Source: Acinetobacter sp. TR3
Lineage (GTDB): Bacteria; Pseudomonadota; Gammaproteobacteria; Pseudomonadales; Moraxellaceae
Direction: 5' to 3'
Length of the DNA stretch: 64,000 bases
Assembly: GCF_027105055.1 (NCBI RefSeq)
Contig: NZ_CP114264.1
Span: forward strand, 1,364,001 to 1,428,000
Position numbers and translations under genes: made by a program. Numbering within the stretch: position 1 is the stretch's first letter; each line of letters opens with the position of its first letter. Positions 55,785-64,000 of the stretch are shown here, piece after piece. The notes beneath the pieces were generated by a model. The model did no database searches and had not been told where the DNA came from. It was given only the letters and a program-made list of their open reading frames with translations.

Positions 55785-57062
55785 ATGAAAATTAAACTAT
55801 TAACGGTTGCAATGCTGAGCACGACTTTGTTTTTGACAGCTTGTGGTGGTGGTGGTAATGGATCGACAGTATTTGTACCTAAACCTGAGATTCCTGAAAA
55901 TAATATCAAAGACCCTGTTGTTGGAATTCCTAAAAACTTTGAACTGAATGGTATGGCTGCAGCGTCATCTGATAGCGTGATAATGACCTATAAAATGTTG
56001 GGAGTTAATGATAAAGAAGTATTGGCAACAGCGCTTGTCTTCACACCGCCGGCTTCAATTTTACCACCAGCAAATGGTTGGCCGATAGTCGTTTGGGCAC
56101 ATGGTACAACCGGGGTTGCGGATAAATGCGCGCCAAGTCTACAAGGTTTAGGAGGAAATGAATTTTTATTAAAAGCTTTGTTAGCATCTGGATATGTCGT
56201 TGTTGCTCCTGATTATGAAGGATTAGGTGAGTCAAGTGAAAAAGATGCTCATCCATTCTTAAATGTTAAAAGTGAAGCTTATTCAATTACTGATGCTGTG
56301 GTTGCTGCACGCGCTTATTTAACTAGTTTAAATAAGAAAACAAATGGTCAGTGGATGACAGTAGGGCATTCCCAAGGTGGTCAAGCGGCATTAGGTGCAG
56401 CTCAATATGCGAGTCGTGCAAAATTAGATTATAAAGGAACGGTTGCAGTTGCGCCGGCATCTAATCTAGCTTTAATTTTAGCTGGTGGAGAAAGTGAGGC
56501 AAATAAAGAACCAAATCCAATTAAGAAAATAAACATATTAGCTCCTTTAGATACATTCACTGCCTTAATTACTGCTGGTTTAAGAAATCAGTATCCAAGC
56601 TTAAAATTTAGTGATGTCTTTAATTCTCCAACAGATGAAATAGCAGCAACAGCTGAGACCTCTTTTGATAATTCAGTTTGTTATCAGGCATTAGGTCAGA
56701 ATTTAGGTAATGCAATGGGGATTTATTTAGACAAAAATAAAACTCTTGAGGGTTACCCACGTACAAAAACTAACTTTATGTCAATTCCAAGTGTTACAAG
56801 TTTTTTAGCCACAGATTCTCAACCTTTGCAGAAGAAAGTGTCGACTCCAATTATTATTTATCAAGGGACATTAGACAAAACAGTACCTAAACCAGTGACT
56901 GATTTTTTGGTTAACTCAGCTAAATCTGTAGGAACTGCAATTCCTAGTTCTAATTACAGAGTCGGAGAATGGGATCATACAACAGCATATTCCACAAATA
57001 TTGGAAAAATTGTCCAAGACGTTAATATCCTTTTACCATCTAACCAAATCGTCAAACAATAA
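55785..57062 (+). CDS. secreted lipase-like alpha/beta hydrolase, lipoprotein
   Basis: The 425-residue product has a lipoprotein signal with the acceptor cysteine near residue 20 (TTLFLTAC), followed by a Gly-rich spacer. The alpha/beta hydrolase core has VVWAHGTTG near 103, the nucleophile elbow GHSQGGQAA near 193, TPIIIYQGTLDKTVPK near 358 (acid) and GEWDHTTAY near 398 (histidine). It resembles secretory lipases that cleave acylglycerols or other esters at the cell surface. The substrate is unknown. It is a single gene with a terminator downstream. Confidence 0.85.
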   Translation: MKIKLLTVAMLSTTLFLTACGGGGNGSTVFVPKPEIPENNIKDPVVGIPKNFELNGMAAASSDSVIMTYKMLGVNDKEVLATALVFTPPASILPPANGWPIVVWAHGTTGVADKCAPSLQGLGGNEFLLKALLASGYVVVAPDYEGLGESSEKDAHPFLNVKSEAYSITDAVVAARAYLTSLNKKTNGQWMTVGHSQGGQAALGAAQYASRAKLDYKGTVAVAPASNLALILAGGESEANKEPNPIKKINILAPLDTFTALITAGLRNQYPSLKFSDVFNSPTDEIAATAETSFDNSVCYQALGQNLGNAMGIYLDKNKTLEGYPRTKTNFMSIPSVTSFLATDSQPLQKKVSTPIIIYQGTLDKTVPKPVTDFLVNSAKSVGTAIPSSNYRVGEWDHTTAYSTNIGKIVQDVNILLPSNQIVKQ

Positions 57063-57071
57063 GTAATAACA

Positions 57072-57107
57072 TACAGCTCAACCCTATTTTTCAGGGTTTG
57101 AGCTGTG
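57072..57107 (+). terminator. hairpin after the lipase gene
   Basis: ACAGCTCAAACCCT-type arms (ACAGCTCAACCCT and AGGGTTTGAGCTGT, one bulge) pair around ATTTTTC. There is no T-run, so it is a weak terminator. Confidence 0.55.
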
Positions 57108-57239
57108 CGATTCTCAATAGAAATATTAAAATTAGATAAAAGGAATTAATTAACTCTAGGAGAATAAAATTATTAGTGGAATGTGAGTAAAATTCACGAA
57201 TAATTAAATAAATATCAAGCTCTGTAACAGCAAACTTCA

Positions 57240-57248
57240 TGCTATAAT
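57240..57248 (+). promoter_or_regulatory. extended -10 promoter of glyA
   Basis: TGCTATAAT matches the extended -10 consensus exactly, about 60 bases before the glyA ATG. The -35 position is poor, which is common for such promoters. Confidence 0.55.
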
Positions 57249-57302
57249 TCGCACCAATCTTTAGCACGGCTTAAAAGCCCTAATTTATAGGACCCTCCGC
57301 TA

Positions 57303-58559
57303 ATGTTTGCCAATATCTCTATTGCTGAATTTGATCCAGAATTAGCTCAAGCGATTGCTTCTGAAGGCGACCGCCAAGAAGCTCACATCGAGTTAATTGC
57401 TTCTGAAAACTATTGCTCACCAGCTGTAATGGAAGCTCAAGGCTCAAAACTTACTAACAAATATGCAGAAGGCTATCCGGGCAAACGCTATTATGGCGGT
57501 TGTGAATATGTTGACGTTATCGAGCAACTTGCAATTGACCGTGCAAAAGAGTTGTTTGGTGCAGATTATGCAAACGTACAACCACATGCAGGCTCACAAG
57601 CAAACTCAGCAGTTTACTTAGCACTTCTTAATCCTGGTGATACAGTATTAGGCATGAGCTTGGCTCACGGTGGTCACTTGACTCACGGTGCTAAAGTTAG
57701 CTTCTCTGGTAAAACATATAATGCGATCCAGTACGGTTTGAACCCTGAAACAGGTGAAATCGATTATGAAGAAGTTGAGCGTTTAGCTTTAGAACACAAG
57801 CCACGTATGATCGTAGCAGGTTTCTCTGCTTATAGCCGTGTTGTAGATTGGCAACGTTTCCGTGATATCGCAGATAAAGTTGGTGCTTACCTTTTTGTTG
57901 ATATGGCGCATGTTGCTGGTTTAGTTGCTGCTGGTGTGTATCCAAACCCAGTTCAAATTGCTGATGTAACGACAACGACTACACATAAAACACTTCGTGG
58001 TCCACGTTCTGGATTAATTCTTGCAAAAGCAAACGAAGAAATCGAGAAGAAACTTCAATCAGCTGTATTCCCAGGCAACCAAGGTGGTCCTTTAATGCAC
58101 GCAATTGCTGCTAAAGCAATCTGTTTTAAAGAAGCTATGGCACCTGAATATAAAACTTACCAACAGCAAGTTGTTAAGAATGCTCAAGCAATGGCTGAAG
58201 TATTCATTGCACGTGGTTATGATGTTGTATCTGGTGGTACTGATAACCATTTATTCTTATTATCTTTAATTAAACAAGAAGATGTAACGGGTAAAGATGC
58301 TGATGCATGGTTAGGCGCTGCTCATATCACAGTAAATAAAAACGCTGTTCCAAATGACCCACGTTCTCCGTTCGTGACTTCTGGTATTCGTATTGGTACG
58401 CCAGCTGTAACAACTCGTGGTTTTGGTGAAGCTGAAGTTCGCGACCTTGCAGGTTGGATCGCTGACATTATCGATAGCAAAGGTGATGAAAAAGTTATCG
58501 CTGATGTTAAAGCTAAAGTTGAAACGGTTTGTGCTAAATTCCCTGTATATGCAAACTAA
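57303..58559 (+). CDS. glyA: serine hydroxymethyltransferase
   Basis: The 418-residue PLP enzyme has [20 protein letters not shown] near 27, [13 protein letters not shown] near 55, and the PLP lysine in [15 protein letters not shown] near 227. It converts serine and tetrahydrofolate to glycine and methylene-THF. Its length equals E. coli GlyA (417). AGGA stands about ten bases before the ATG. Codon use is notably C-rich at third positions, in line with a highly expressed gene. A strong terminator follows. Confidence 0.97.
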   Translation: MFANISIAEFDPELAQAIASEGDRQEAHIELIASENYCSPAVMEAQGSKLTNKYAEGYPGKRYYGGCEYVDVIEQLAIDRAKELFGADYANVQPHAGSQANSAVYLALLNPGDTVLGMSLAHGGHLTHGAKVSFSGKTYNAIQYGLNPETGEIDYEEVERLALEHKPRMIVAGFSAYSRVVDWQRFRDIADKVGAYLFVDMAHVAGLVAAGVYPNPVQIADVTTTTTHKTLRGPRSGLILAKANEEIEKKLQSAVFPGNQGGPLMHAIAAKAICFKEAMAPEYKTYQQQVVKNAQAMAEVFIARGYDVVSGGTDNHLFLLSLIKQEDVTGKDADAWLGAAHITVNKNAVPNDPRSPFVTSGIRIGTPAVTTRGFGEAEVRDLAGWIADIIDSKGDEKVIADVKAKVETVCAKFPVYAN

Positions 58560-58570
58560 TTTGTATATCT

Positions 58571-58602
58571 AAAAAAAGCGCCGTCAGGCGCTTTTTTTTA
58601 TT
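58571..58602 (+). terminator. terminator after glyA
   Basis: AAAAAAAGCGCC and GGCGCTTTTTTT form a stem around GTCA with a long T-run. Confidence 0.9.
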
Positions 58603-58640
58603 CAAATTTTCTAAAATTCCGAACAAAGGGCTTTTTGCAA

Positions 58641-58657
58641 AGCATCATATTGGTGCT
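58641..58657 (+). promoter_or_regulatory. NtrC-like enhancer site
   Basis: AGCATCATATTGGTGCT is a 17-bp near-palindrome that matches the NtrC pattern TGCACYA-N3-TRGTGCA except at few positions (GCATCA, TAT, TGGTGC). Its centre is about 114 bases before the predicted sigma-54 start point, the usual place for an enhancer. Confidence 0.6.
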
Positions 58658-58696
58658 AATTCTTATCTATTGTCCTAAATCATCCCTAAAAATGAT

Positions 58697-58738
58697 CAAA
58701 TAAGTATTACGAATACTAAAAATCGTAATACTTATTTG
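58697..58738. repeat. 16-bp perfect inverted repeat abutting the sigma-54 promoter
   Basis: CAAATAAGTATTACGA and TCGTAATACTTATTTG are perfect inverted repeats with a ten-base spacer. The right arm runs into the -24 element. It could be an operator or a DNA site used in control of the guanidine operon. Confidence 0.7.
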
Positions 58739-58752
58739 GCATGTCTTTTGCT
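58736..58752 (+). promoter_or_regulatory. sigma-54 (-24/-12) promoter of the guanidine operon
   Basis: TTGGCATGTCTTTTGCT fits the consensus TGGCAYG-N4-TTGCW. The GG at 58738-58739 and the GC at 58750-58751 are separated by exactly ten bases. Transcription should begin near 58763, just ahead of the riboswitch. Confidence 0.75.
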
Positions 58753-58773
58753 TCATCTAAATATAGTTAAAAG

Positions 58774-58868
58774 TTGTCTAGGGTTCCGATGTTGATCAAC
58801 ATGACTGGTCCGAGAGATAACGGTTCGACAGAACTACACGGAGGGATAAAAGCCCGGGAGATCAGGCA
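58774..58868 (+). promoter_or_regulatory. guanidine-I riboswitch (ykkC/yxkD class)
   Basis: The conserved blocks of the class occur in order: TCTAGGGTTCCG, CTGGTCCGAGAG, then ACACGGAGGGATAAAAGCCC with GGGAGA. The aptamer binds guanidinium and turns expression on. Only about 40 bases separate it from the first gene. A small GGCA/TGCC hairpin lies there, and the AAGAGG ribosome site could be the target of control, but the expression platform was not resolved. Confidence 0.93.
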
Positions 58869-58909
58869 TTTTGCCATTACGAGGTTAAATTATCCGCAAG
58901 AGGTGTGTT

Positions 58910-59647
58910 ATGAATCAATCGTCTTATCACGACAATAAAATACTTTGGGATGAAAAATTACCGGGCGGACATCATTGGTCTGGTCGCATTCAAAGAGGGA
59001 CTGTTTTACAAGTTGAAGCACTCAATGAAAATGCCAATCTTGCTTTGTTTTGCGTAAATGCAGCAGAAAAACTAGAACGTTTTAATATGCCAGACAGCTT
59101 AAAGGCACAGCACACTGCATTTTTGTCAACGGGACATGTTTTATATTCAGATTTAGGTCGGGTAATGGCATCTATTGTGAAAGATGATCATGGCTGGAAT
59201 GATGTTTTTTGTGGCCCGAGCACAGCAGCACAGATTGAAAAAAAATATGGGAAGCAAAATTTCCAACAAGCACGTAATGACATGTTTCAAAATGGAGTCG
59301 ACAGTTTATTGGTTGAGCTGACCAAATTTGGTTTAAGACAAGCTGATTTGACTGCAACAGTTAATCTATTTTCTAAGGTTCAACCTGATGATAATGGAAA
59401 ATTAACTTATCTCAAAAATGATAATCGTCATCAAATAATAGAGTTACGCTTTGAGATGGATTGTTTGGTCTTTCTTTCTGCGGCACCACATCCTTTAGAT
59501 CAAACAGAAACTTATCAACCTGCTGCTATTCAGCTTCGATTATTTAAAGCCAATCCTCTAACCGAAATTGATATTTGCAAAGACTCATGTCCGCAAAATC
59601 AACGTGGTTTCGCTAACAATAAACGCTATTACGCATTATCAAATTAA
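58910..59647 (+). CDS. urea carboxylase-associated protein 2-type (carboxyguanidine deiminase subunit)
   Basis: The 245-residue DUF1989 protein (LPGGHHWSGRIQRGTVLQVE, NANLALFCVNAAEKLERFN, HVLYSDLGRVMASIV, and DVFCGPSTAAQIEKKYG) is the UAAP2 type. With UAAP1 it forms the carboxyguanidine deiminase that follows guanidine carboxylation, giving allophanate and ammonia. It is the first gene after the guanidine-I riboswitch, with AAGAGG six bases ahead of the ATG. The two DUF1989 proteins are paralogues. Confidence 0.88.
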   Translation: MNQSSYHDNKILWDEKLPGGHHWSGRIQRGTVLQVEALNENANLALFCVNAAEKLERFNMPDSLKAQHTAFLSTGHVLYSDLGRVMASIVKDDHGWNDVFCGPSTAAQIEKKYGKQNFQQARNDMFQNGVDSLLVELTKFGLRQADLTATVNLFSKVQPDDNGKLTYLKNDNRHQIIELRFEMDCLVFLSAAPHPLDQTETYQPAAIQLRLFKANPLTEIDICKDSCPQNQRGFANNKRYYALSN

Positions 59648-59663
59648 GGATTGGAGAACTAAG

Positions 59664-60308
59664 ATGTCAGCATTACAAAAACTCGAAAAAGCAGTCCTTG
59701 ATGAAGTATGCCCAGCAGGTGAAGCGTGGATGTGCGAGGTTAAAAAAGACCAGTATTTTAGAATTGTAGATTTAGAGGGTAATCAAGCTGTTGATACTTT
59801 ATTTATCAGCGCAGAAAATCCAGATGAACGATACAGTGCCACAGACACACTAGCGCAAAATCAACAAATTTATCTCGAAAAAGGTACCGTGCTATTTAGT
59901 AATTATGCTCGTCCTATTGCAGTTATTGTAGATGATAACTGTGGTAGGCACGACACATTGGGGGGGGCGTGTTCTTGTGAAAGTAATACGGTGCGCTATG
60001 CACATGATAAGTATCCAATGCATAGTTGTCGTAATAATTTTATGTATGCCTTAGCTCAGCATCCAATTGCAAAAAAACATCAACTGAACGTCAGTCATAT
60101 TGGCCCAAACATTAACTTCTTTATGAATGTTCCTGTAACCACCGAAGGACATTTAAAGTTTGAAGACGGCGTATCAGCAGCCGGTAAATATGTAGAGCTT
60201 CAGGCAGAGATGGATTTGATTGTTTTAATTTCGAATTGCCCACAATTGAATAATCCATGTAATGCCTACAACCCGACAAAAATTCAATTGATTGTTCGTG
60301 AAGCTTGA
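59664..60308 (+). CDS. urea carboxylase-associated protein 1-type (carboxyguanidine deiminase subunit)
   Basis: The 214-residue DUF1989 protein contains YFRIVDLEGNQAVDTLFISA near 28, GTVLFSNYARPIAVIVDDNCGRHDTLGGA-type sequence near 73-100 (Cys and His ligands), SCESNTVRYAHD near 104 and NINFFMNVPV near 150. Conserved Cys and His residues probably bind a metal. It partners the previous gene product in removing ammonia from carboxyguanidine. GGAG stands ahead of the ATG at 59664; the open frame begins earlier, inside the previous gene. Gaps to its neighbours are 16 and 10 bases. Confidence 0.88.
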   Translation: MSALQKLEKAVLDEVCPAGEAWMCEVKKDQYFRIVDLEGNQAVDTLFISAENPDERYSATDTLAQNQQIYLEKGTVLFSNYARPIAVIVDDNCGRHDTLGGACSCESNTVRYAHDKYPMHSCRNNFMYALAQHPIAKKHQLNVSHIGPNINFFMNVPVTTEGHLKFEDGVSAAGKYVELQAEMDLIVLISNCPQLNNPCNAYNPTKIQLIVREA

Positions 60309-60318
60309 AGGGCGAATT

Positions 60319-63300
60319 ATGTTTAATAAAGTATTAATTGCCAATCGTGGTGCTATCGCGTGTCGAGTCATCCGTACATTAAAAAAGTTAGGTATTCAAT
60401 CTGTTGCAGTCTACTCGGAAGCGGATAGAGATTCTTTACATGTCACATTAGCAGATGAAGCGATTTTTATTGGTCCTTCACCTGCGCAAGAAAGCTATTT
60501 AAATATTGATAAGATTCTGGCTGCTGCAAAAGCATCAGGTGCTGAAGCCATTCATCCGGGTTATGGTTTTTTATCAGAAAATGCGGCTTTTAGTGAATTA
60601 TGTGAGAAACATGGAATTGTTTTTATTGGACCAACTGCTCAGCAAATGCTTGATTTTGGTCTTAAACATACCGCTCGTGAATTAGCAATTCAAAATAATG
60701 TGCCTTTGTTACCTGGTAGTCAATTATTACTTGATCAAGCGGATGCTATTCAACAAGCAGATTTGATTGGTTATCCCGTCATGCTCAAGAGTACTGCGGG
60801 TGGTGGCGGTATTGGGATGCGTTTGGTTTGGAATGAAACCGAATTGAAAGATGCTTATCAAACAGTCTCCTATCTTGCACAAGCCAATTTCAAAGATGCA
60901 GGATTGTATTTAGAAAAATTTGTTCAGAATGCTCGTCATATCGAAGTTCAAATATTTGGTGATGGCAAAGGAAATGTCATTGCTCTCGGTGAGCGTGATT
61001 GTTCGGTTCAACGTCGTAATCAAAAGGTGATTGAAGAAACGCCAGCACCTCATTTAGATGATCAGCAACGTCAATATATTCAAAATGTTGCCATTCAACT
61101 GATGCAATCCGTGCAATATCGTTCAGCGGGTACAGTTGAATTTGTCATGGACACCGATAATCAAGAGTTCTATTTCTTGGAGGTTAATACACGCTTGCAA
61201 GTTGAGCATGGTGTAACTGAACAAGTGTATGGCGTTGATTTAGTGGAATGGATGGTGACCTTAGCAAGTGGCGATTGGGAAGCGCCCAAGCAAAAATTGC
61301 AATCATCAGGGCATTCTATTCAAGTCAGATTATATGCTGAAGATCCAATTAAAAATTTCCAACCGAGTGCAGGCTTGTTGACGAATGTTGCATTTGATCC
61401 AGCCGCTCGTGTGGAAACTTGGGTTGAAACGGGATCAAACGTTTCCTCTTTTTATGATCCAATGATCGCTAAAATTATTGTGACAGCTACAGACCGTGAT
61501 CACGCAATATCGGCGATGAAAAATAGCCTAAGTATTACTGAGATTGCAGGGATTGAAACAAACCTAGAATACTTACAGGAAATTATTGATTCTGAGACCT
61601 TTAAACAAGGCACGCAAACAACACGTTTTTTAAATACTTTTGCGTGGAAAACGCAAAAAATAGAAGTGTTACAGGCAGGTATTCAAACAGCCATCCAAGA
61701 TGTGACGGGACGATTAGGGTATTGGGATGTAGGTGTTCCACCTTCGGGAGCTATGGATGCATTAAGTTTGAACGTAGCCAATCAACTGCTTGGTAATGCA
61801 TTTAACACGGCTGGTTTAGAGTGCACATTGCAAGGGCCGACGCTGAAATTTCATTGTAATAGCCAGATTGTATTGACAGGTGGCGACATGGAAGCCAGCT
61901 TAGATGGTCAAGCTATTCCAATGTGGTCAACGATTCATGTTTCAAAAGGACAAGTTTTAAAATGTGGTCGTGTCGTTACGGGTTGCCGAAGCTATATTGG
62001 AATAAAAGGGGGCTTTAATGTTCCTGAATATTTAGGCAGCTTAGCGACATTTACGTTAGGACAATTTGGAGGTCATGCAGGTAGAAATTTACTTATTGGG
62101 GATATGTTGCCAATATTTGCATCGGAGCAGACTGAATCAATCTCCTTAAACGCAGAGCAAATACCGACATTTCAAACAAACTGGGAAATTGCGGTGATGT
62201 ATGGCCCACATGGGGCACCTGACTTTTTCACCAAAAATGATATTTCTATGTTTTTTGAGCAGGAATGGGAAATCCATTTCAACTCAAGTCGTACAGGCGT
62301 TCGCTTAATTGGACCTAAACCCGAATGGGCTCGTATTGATGGTGGAGAGGCAGGATTACATCCTTCGAATATCCATGATAATGCCTATGCAATCGGTGCA
62401 ATTGATTTTACTGGGGATATGCCGATTATTTTAGGACCTGATGGCCCAAGTTTAGGCGGATTTGTGTGTCCTGCTGTGGTTATAAACTCTGAGTTATGGA
62501 AGCTCGGACAGTTAAAAGCAGGAGATAAAGTAAAGTTTATCCCTGTGAGTTACACGCAAGCACAATGCTTAGAACAGCGTTATCAAGCTTCAATGGCGAA
62601 TGAAACCACAGCAAAGCTCAATTATCAGCCACAAATTGAAGCAGAAGAAATTACATTAGCAAATGCAGTCTTGGCGACCTTAGAGCAAGCTGATGATAAA
62701 CCTAATGTAACGTATCGACCTGCTGGGAATCATTATTTATTAGTTGAATACGGAGAACTGGTTTTAGACTTAAATCTGAGATTCCGTATTCATGCTTTGA
62801 TGCAGTGGGTTCAACAACAAAATATAAAAGGCATTATTGATCTGACACCGGGCATTCGATCTTTACAAATTCACTTTGATTCAACAGTTTTAGATCAGCT
62901 TGAATTATTGAAATTATTGCAGGCTGCCGAAAGTGAGTTACCTGACATAGAAAACATGCAAGTTGCATCGAGAACGGTATATTTGCCACTCGCTTGGGAA
63001 GATTCGCAAACTCAACTTGCCACTGAAAAATATACGCAACTGGTAAGACCTGATGCGCCGTGGTGTCCTGATAATATTGAGTTTATCCGCCGTATTAATG
63101 GTCTACAATCGAAGAAGGCAGTCAAAGATGTGGTTTATAACACATCATATCTTGTGATGGGGCTAGGTGATGTTTACCTTGGTGCGCCTGTAGCAACACC
63201 ATTAGATCCTAGACATCGTTTGGTGACGACAAAATATAATCCAGCACGTACATGGACACCTGAAAATGCAGTCGCGATCGGCGGTGCATATATGTGTGTG

Positions 63301-63921
63301 TACGGCATGGAAGGACCAGGTGGTTATCAGTTTGTTGGGCGAACGACACAGGTTTGGAGCCGTTATCGCCAAAATCCTAATTTTGAACAAAATAAACCGT
63401 GGCTATTACGATTCTTTGATCAGATTCGATTCTATGAAGTATCTGAACAAGAACTGTTAGAAATGCGTGAATCATTTAAAGCGGGTCGTTTACAGTTACG
63501 CATTGAAGAAGGTGTTTTGAACCTTAAAGAATACAATGCATTTCTCAAAGAGAATGAACAAAGTATTGGAGCGTTCAAACAAGTTCAGCAATCTAATTTT
63601 GAAGCTGAAAGACAAAGATGGCATGAAGCGGGTCTAGCTGAATATGTCTCGGATCAGATCGATATTTTGATTGATGATACTGAAATTAGTATTCCAGATG
63701 GTGGGATGCTCGTGGAATCACACATGCCGGGATCAGTTTGGAAAATTGAGTGTTCAGTGGGTGATATCATCGAGGAGGGCGAGACTCTTGCTGTGATTGA
63801 AGCTATGAAAATTGAGATTCCAATTATCGCACCTGCAAAAATGAAAGTAGATACCATTTTAATTGATAAAGCACAAACGGTAAAAACAGGACAAGCTTTG
63901 TTTACTCTTGCGCCAGCATAA
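60319..63921 (+). CDS. uca: urea/guanidine carboxylase (biotin-dependent)
   Basis: The 1200-residue single-chain carboxylase has, in order, biotin carboxylase (about 1-450, VLIANRGAIACRVI, KSTAGGGGIGMRLV, EVNTRLQVEHGVTEQ), KipA/AHS2 (about 460-770, GRLGYWDVGVPPSGAMDALS, FGGHAGRNLL), KipI/AHS1 (about 800-1010, GLGDVYLGAPVATPLDPR, EGPGGYQFVGRTTQVWSRY) and a biotinyl domain (about 1125-1200, EAMKIEI). Homologues called urea carboxylase prefer guanidine when they sit behind a ykkC-I riboswitch with UAAP1/2, as here. It uses ATP and bicarbonate to make carboxyguanidine. The start at 60319 follows AAGGG. A terminator follows, with no allophanate hydrolase gene in sight. Confidence 0.93.
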   Translation: MFNKVLIANRGAIACRVIRTLKKLGIQSVAVYSEADRDSLHVTLADEAIFIGPSPAQESYLNIDKILAAAKASGAEAIHPGYGFLSENAAFSELCEKHGIVFIGPTAQQMLDFGLKHTARELAIQNNVPLLPGSQLLLDQADAIQQADLIGYPVMLKSTAGGGGIGMRLVWNETELKDAYQTVSYLAQANFKDAGLYLEKFVQNARHIEVQIFGDGKGNVIALGERDCSVQRRNQKVIEETPAPHLDDQQRQYIQNVAIQLMQSVQYRSAGTVEFVMDTDNQEFYFLEVNTRLQVEHGVTEQVYGVDLVEWMVTLASGDWEAPKQKLQSSGHSIQVRLYAEDPIKNFQPSAGLLTNVAFDPAARVETWVETGSNVSSFYDPMIAKIIVTATDRDHAISAMKNSLSITEIAGIETNLEYLQEIIDSETFKQGTQTTRFLNTFAWKTQKIEVLQAGIQTAIQDVTGRLGYWDVGVPPSGAMDALSLNVANQLLGNAFNTAGLECTLQGPTLKFHCNSQIVLTGGDMEASLDGQAIPMWSTIHVSKGQVLKCGRVVTGCRSYIGIKGGFNVPEYLGSLATFTLGQFGGHAGRNLLIGDMLPIFASEQTESISLNAEQIPTFQTNWEIAVMYGPHGAPDFFTKNDISMFFEQEWEIHFNSSRTGVRLIGPKPEWARIDGGEAGLHPSNIHDNAYAIGAIDFTGDMPIILGPDGPSLGGFVCPAVVINSELWKLGQLKAGDKVKFIPVSYTQAQCLEQRYQASMANETTAKLNYQPQIEAEEITLANAVLATLEQADDKPNVTYRPAGNHYLLVEYGELVLDLNLRFRIHALMQWVQQQNIKGIIDLTPGIRSLQIHFDSTVLDQLELLKLLQAAESELPDIENMQVASRTVYLPLAWEDSQTQLATEKYTQLVRPDAPWCPDNIEFIRRINGLQSKKAVKDVVYNTSYLVMGLGDVYLGAPVATPLDPRHRLVTTKYNPARTWTPENAVAIGGAYMCVYGMEGPGGYQFVGRTTQVWSRYRQNPNFEQNKPWLLRFFDQIRFYEVSEQELLEMRESFKAGRLQLRIEEGVLNLKEYNAFLKENEQSIGAFKQVQQSNFEAERQRWHEAGLAEYVSDQIDILIDDTEISIPDGGMLVESHMPGSVWKIECSVGDIIEEGETLAVIEAMKIEIPIIAPAKMKVDTILIDKAQTVKTGQALFTLAPA

Positions 63922-63942
63922 AATCAAAAAAGTATGATGCAG

Positions 63943-63976
63943 AAAAAGCCCTATGATGAAACTTAGGGCTTTTTTT
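63943..63976 (+). terminator. terminator after the guanidine operon
   Basis: AAAAAGCCCTA and TAGGGCTTTTT form an 11-bp stem around TGATGAAACT, followed by a T-run. Confidence 0.88.
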
Positions 63977-64000
63977 ATGTGCATTTTTTCATCTTTTTTA

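Noticed and set aside
1..64000. CRISPR array, prophage or toxin-antitoxin module
   Set aside because: No regularly spaced repeats, phage structural genes or recognisable toxin-antitoxin pair were seen anywhere in the window.

Overview
The window looks like chromosomal DNA of an Acinetobacter-like gammaproteobacterium. The case rests on low G+C, an alkane hydroxylase with a divergent AraC-type regulator, a Vfr/CRP gene beside a YhfA-type OsmC gene, a catalytically dead PyrC' next to pyrB, a GlyGly-CTERM nuclease, and separate ahpF and ahpC genes. Genus-level placement is inference from gene content and style, not from a search.

Layout. 0-0.5 kb: transposase debris (start of an IS4-type transposase running off the left edge, an IS3-type orfB scrap) and the C-terminal scrap of an AraC regulator. 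0.7-4.8 kb: a three-gene operon, pxpA, a pxpB-pxpC fusion, and a biotin carboxylase fused to its biotinyl domain. 4.8-11.4 kb: M48 lipoprotein protease, crp/vfr divergent from a YhfA-like OsmC protein, M23 peptidase, clpB behind a sigma-32-like promoter, a small exported protein. 11.4-19.4 kb: rlmKL, pyrB-pyrC', a Rossmann DUF2520 protein, a zinc-ribbon/glycine-zipper protein, trmB. 19.5-30.3 kb: a secreted nuclease, a GST, an Ala-rich lipoprotein, ahpF, an O-methyltransferase, alkR/alkM with a tandem-repeat operator, an intact IS1-family element inserted at the alkM stop codon, a KTSC protein and ahpC. 30.8-49.6 kb: fatty acid hydroxylase, hrpA, a KAS III enzyme, a DUF4394 lipoprotein, lipA, sthA, cell-wall genes rodA-mltB and rlpA, then an ABC-2 exporter pair overlapping queF. 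49.6-54.0 kb: a decayed IS3 element, a very AT-rich stretch with two tandem BLUF photoreceptor genes and small unknowns, ending at tRNA-Arg(CCG). 54-58.6 kb: an unknown protein, a DEDD exonuclease, a lipase-like lipoprotein and glyA.

58.6-64.0 kb holds the most informative regulatory stretch. A 17-bp NtrC-like palindrome, a near-consensus sigma-54 promoter and a guanidine-I (ykkC) riboswitch lie in order, with fitting spacing, ahead of the two urea-carboxylase-associated proteins and a 1200-residue carboxylase. This implies that guanidine breakdown for nitrogen is gated twice, by nitrogen limitation at initiation and by guanidine itself in the leader RNA. The operon ends at a terminator with no allophanate hydrolase and no transporter in view.

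The two ends of the window mirror each other. Each carries a biotin carboxylase, a biotinyl domain and KipI/KipA-type (AHS1/AHS2) domains, which are the carboxyltransferase of urea carboxylase and the PxpB/PxpC subunits of 5-oxoprolinase. At the right end they form one polypeptide acting on guanidine. At the left end they are split over two fusion proteins next to PxpA, which suggests a biotin-dependent version of 5-oxoproline (or related lactam) opening. That is the best candidate here for an incompletely described system.
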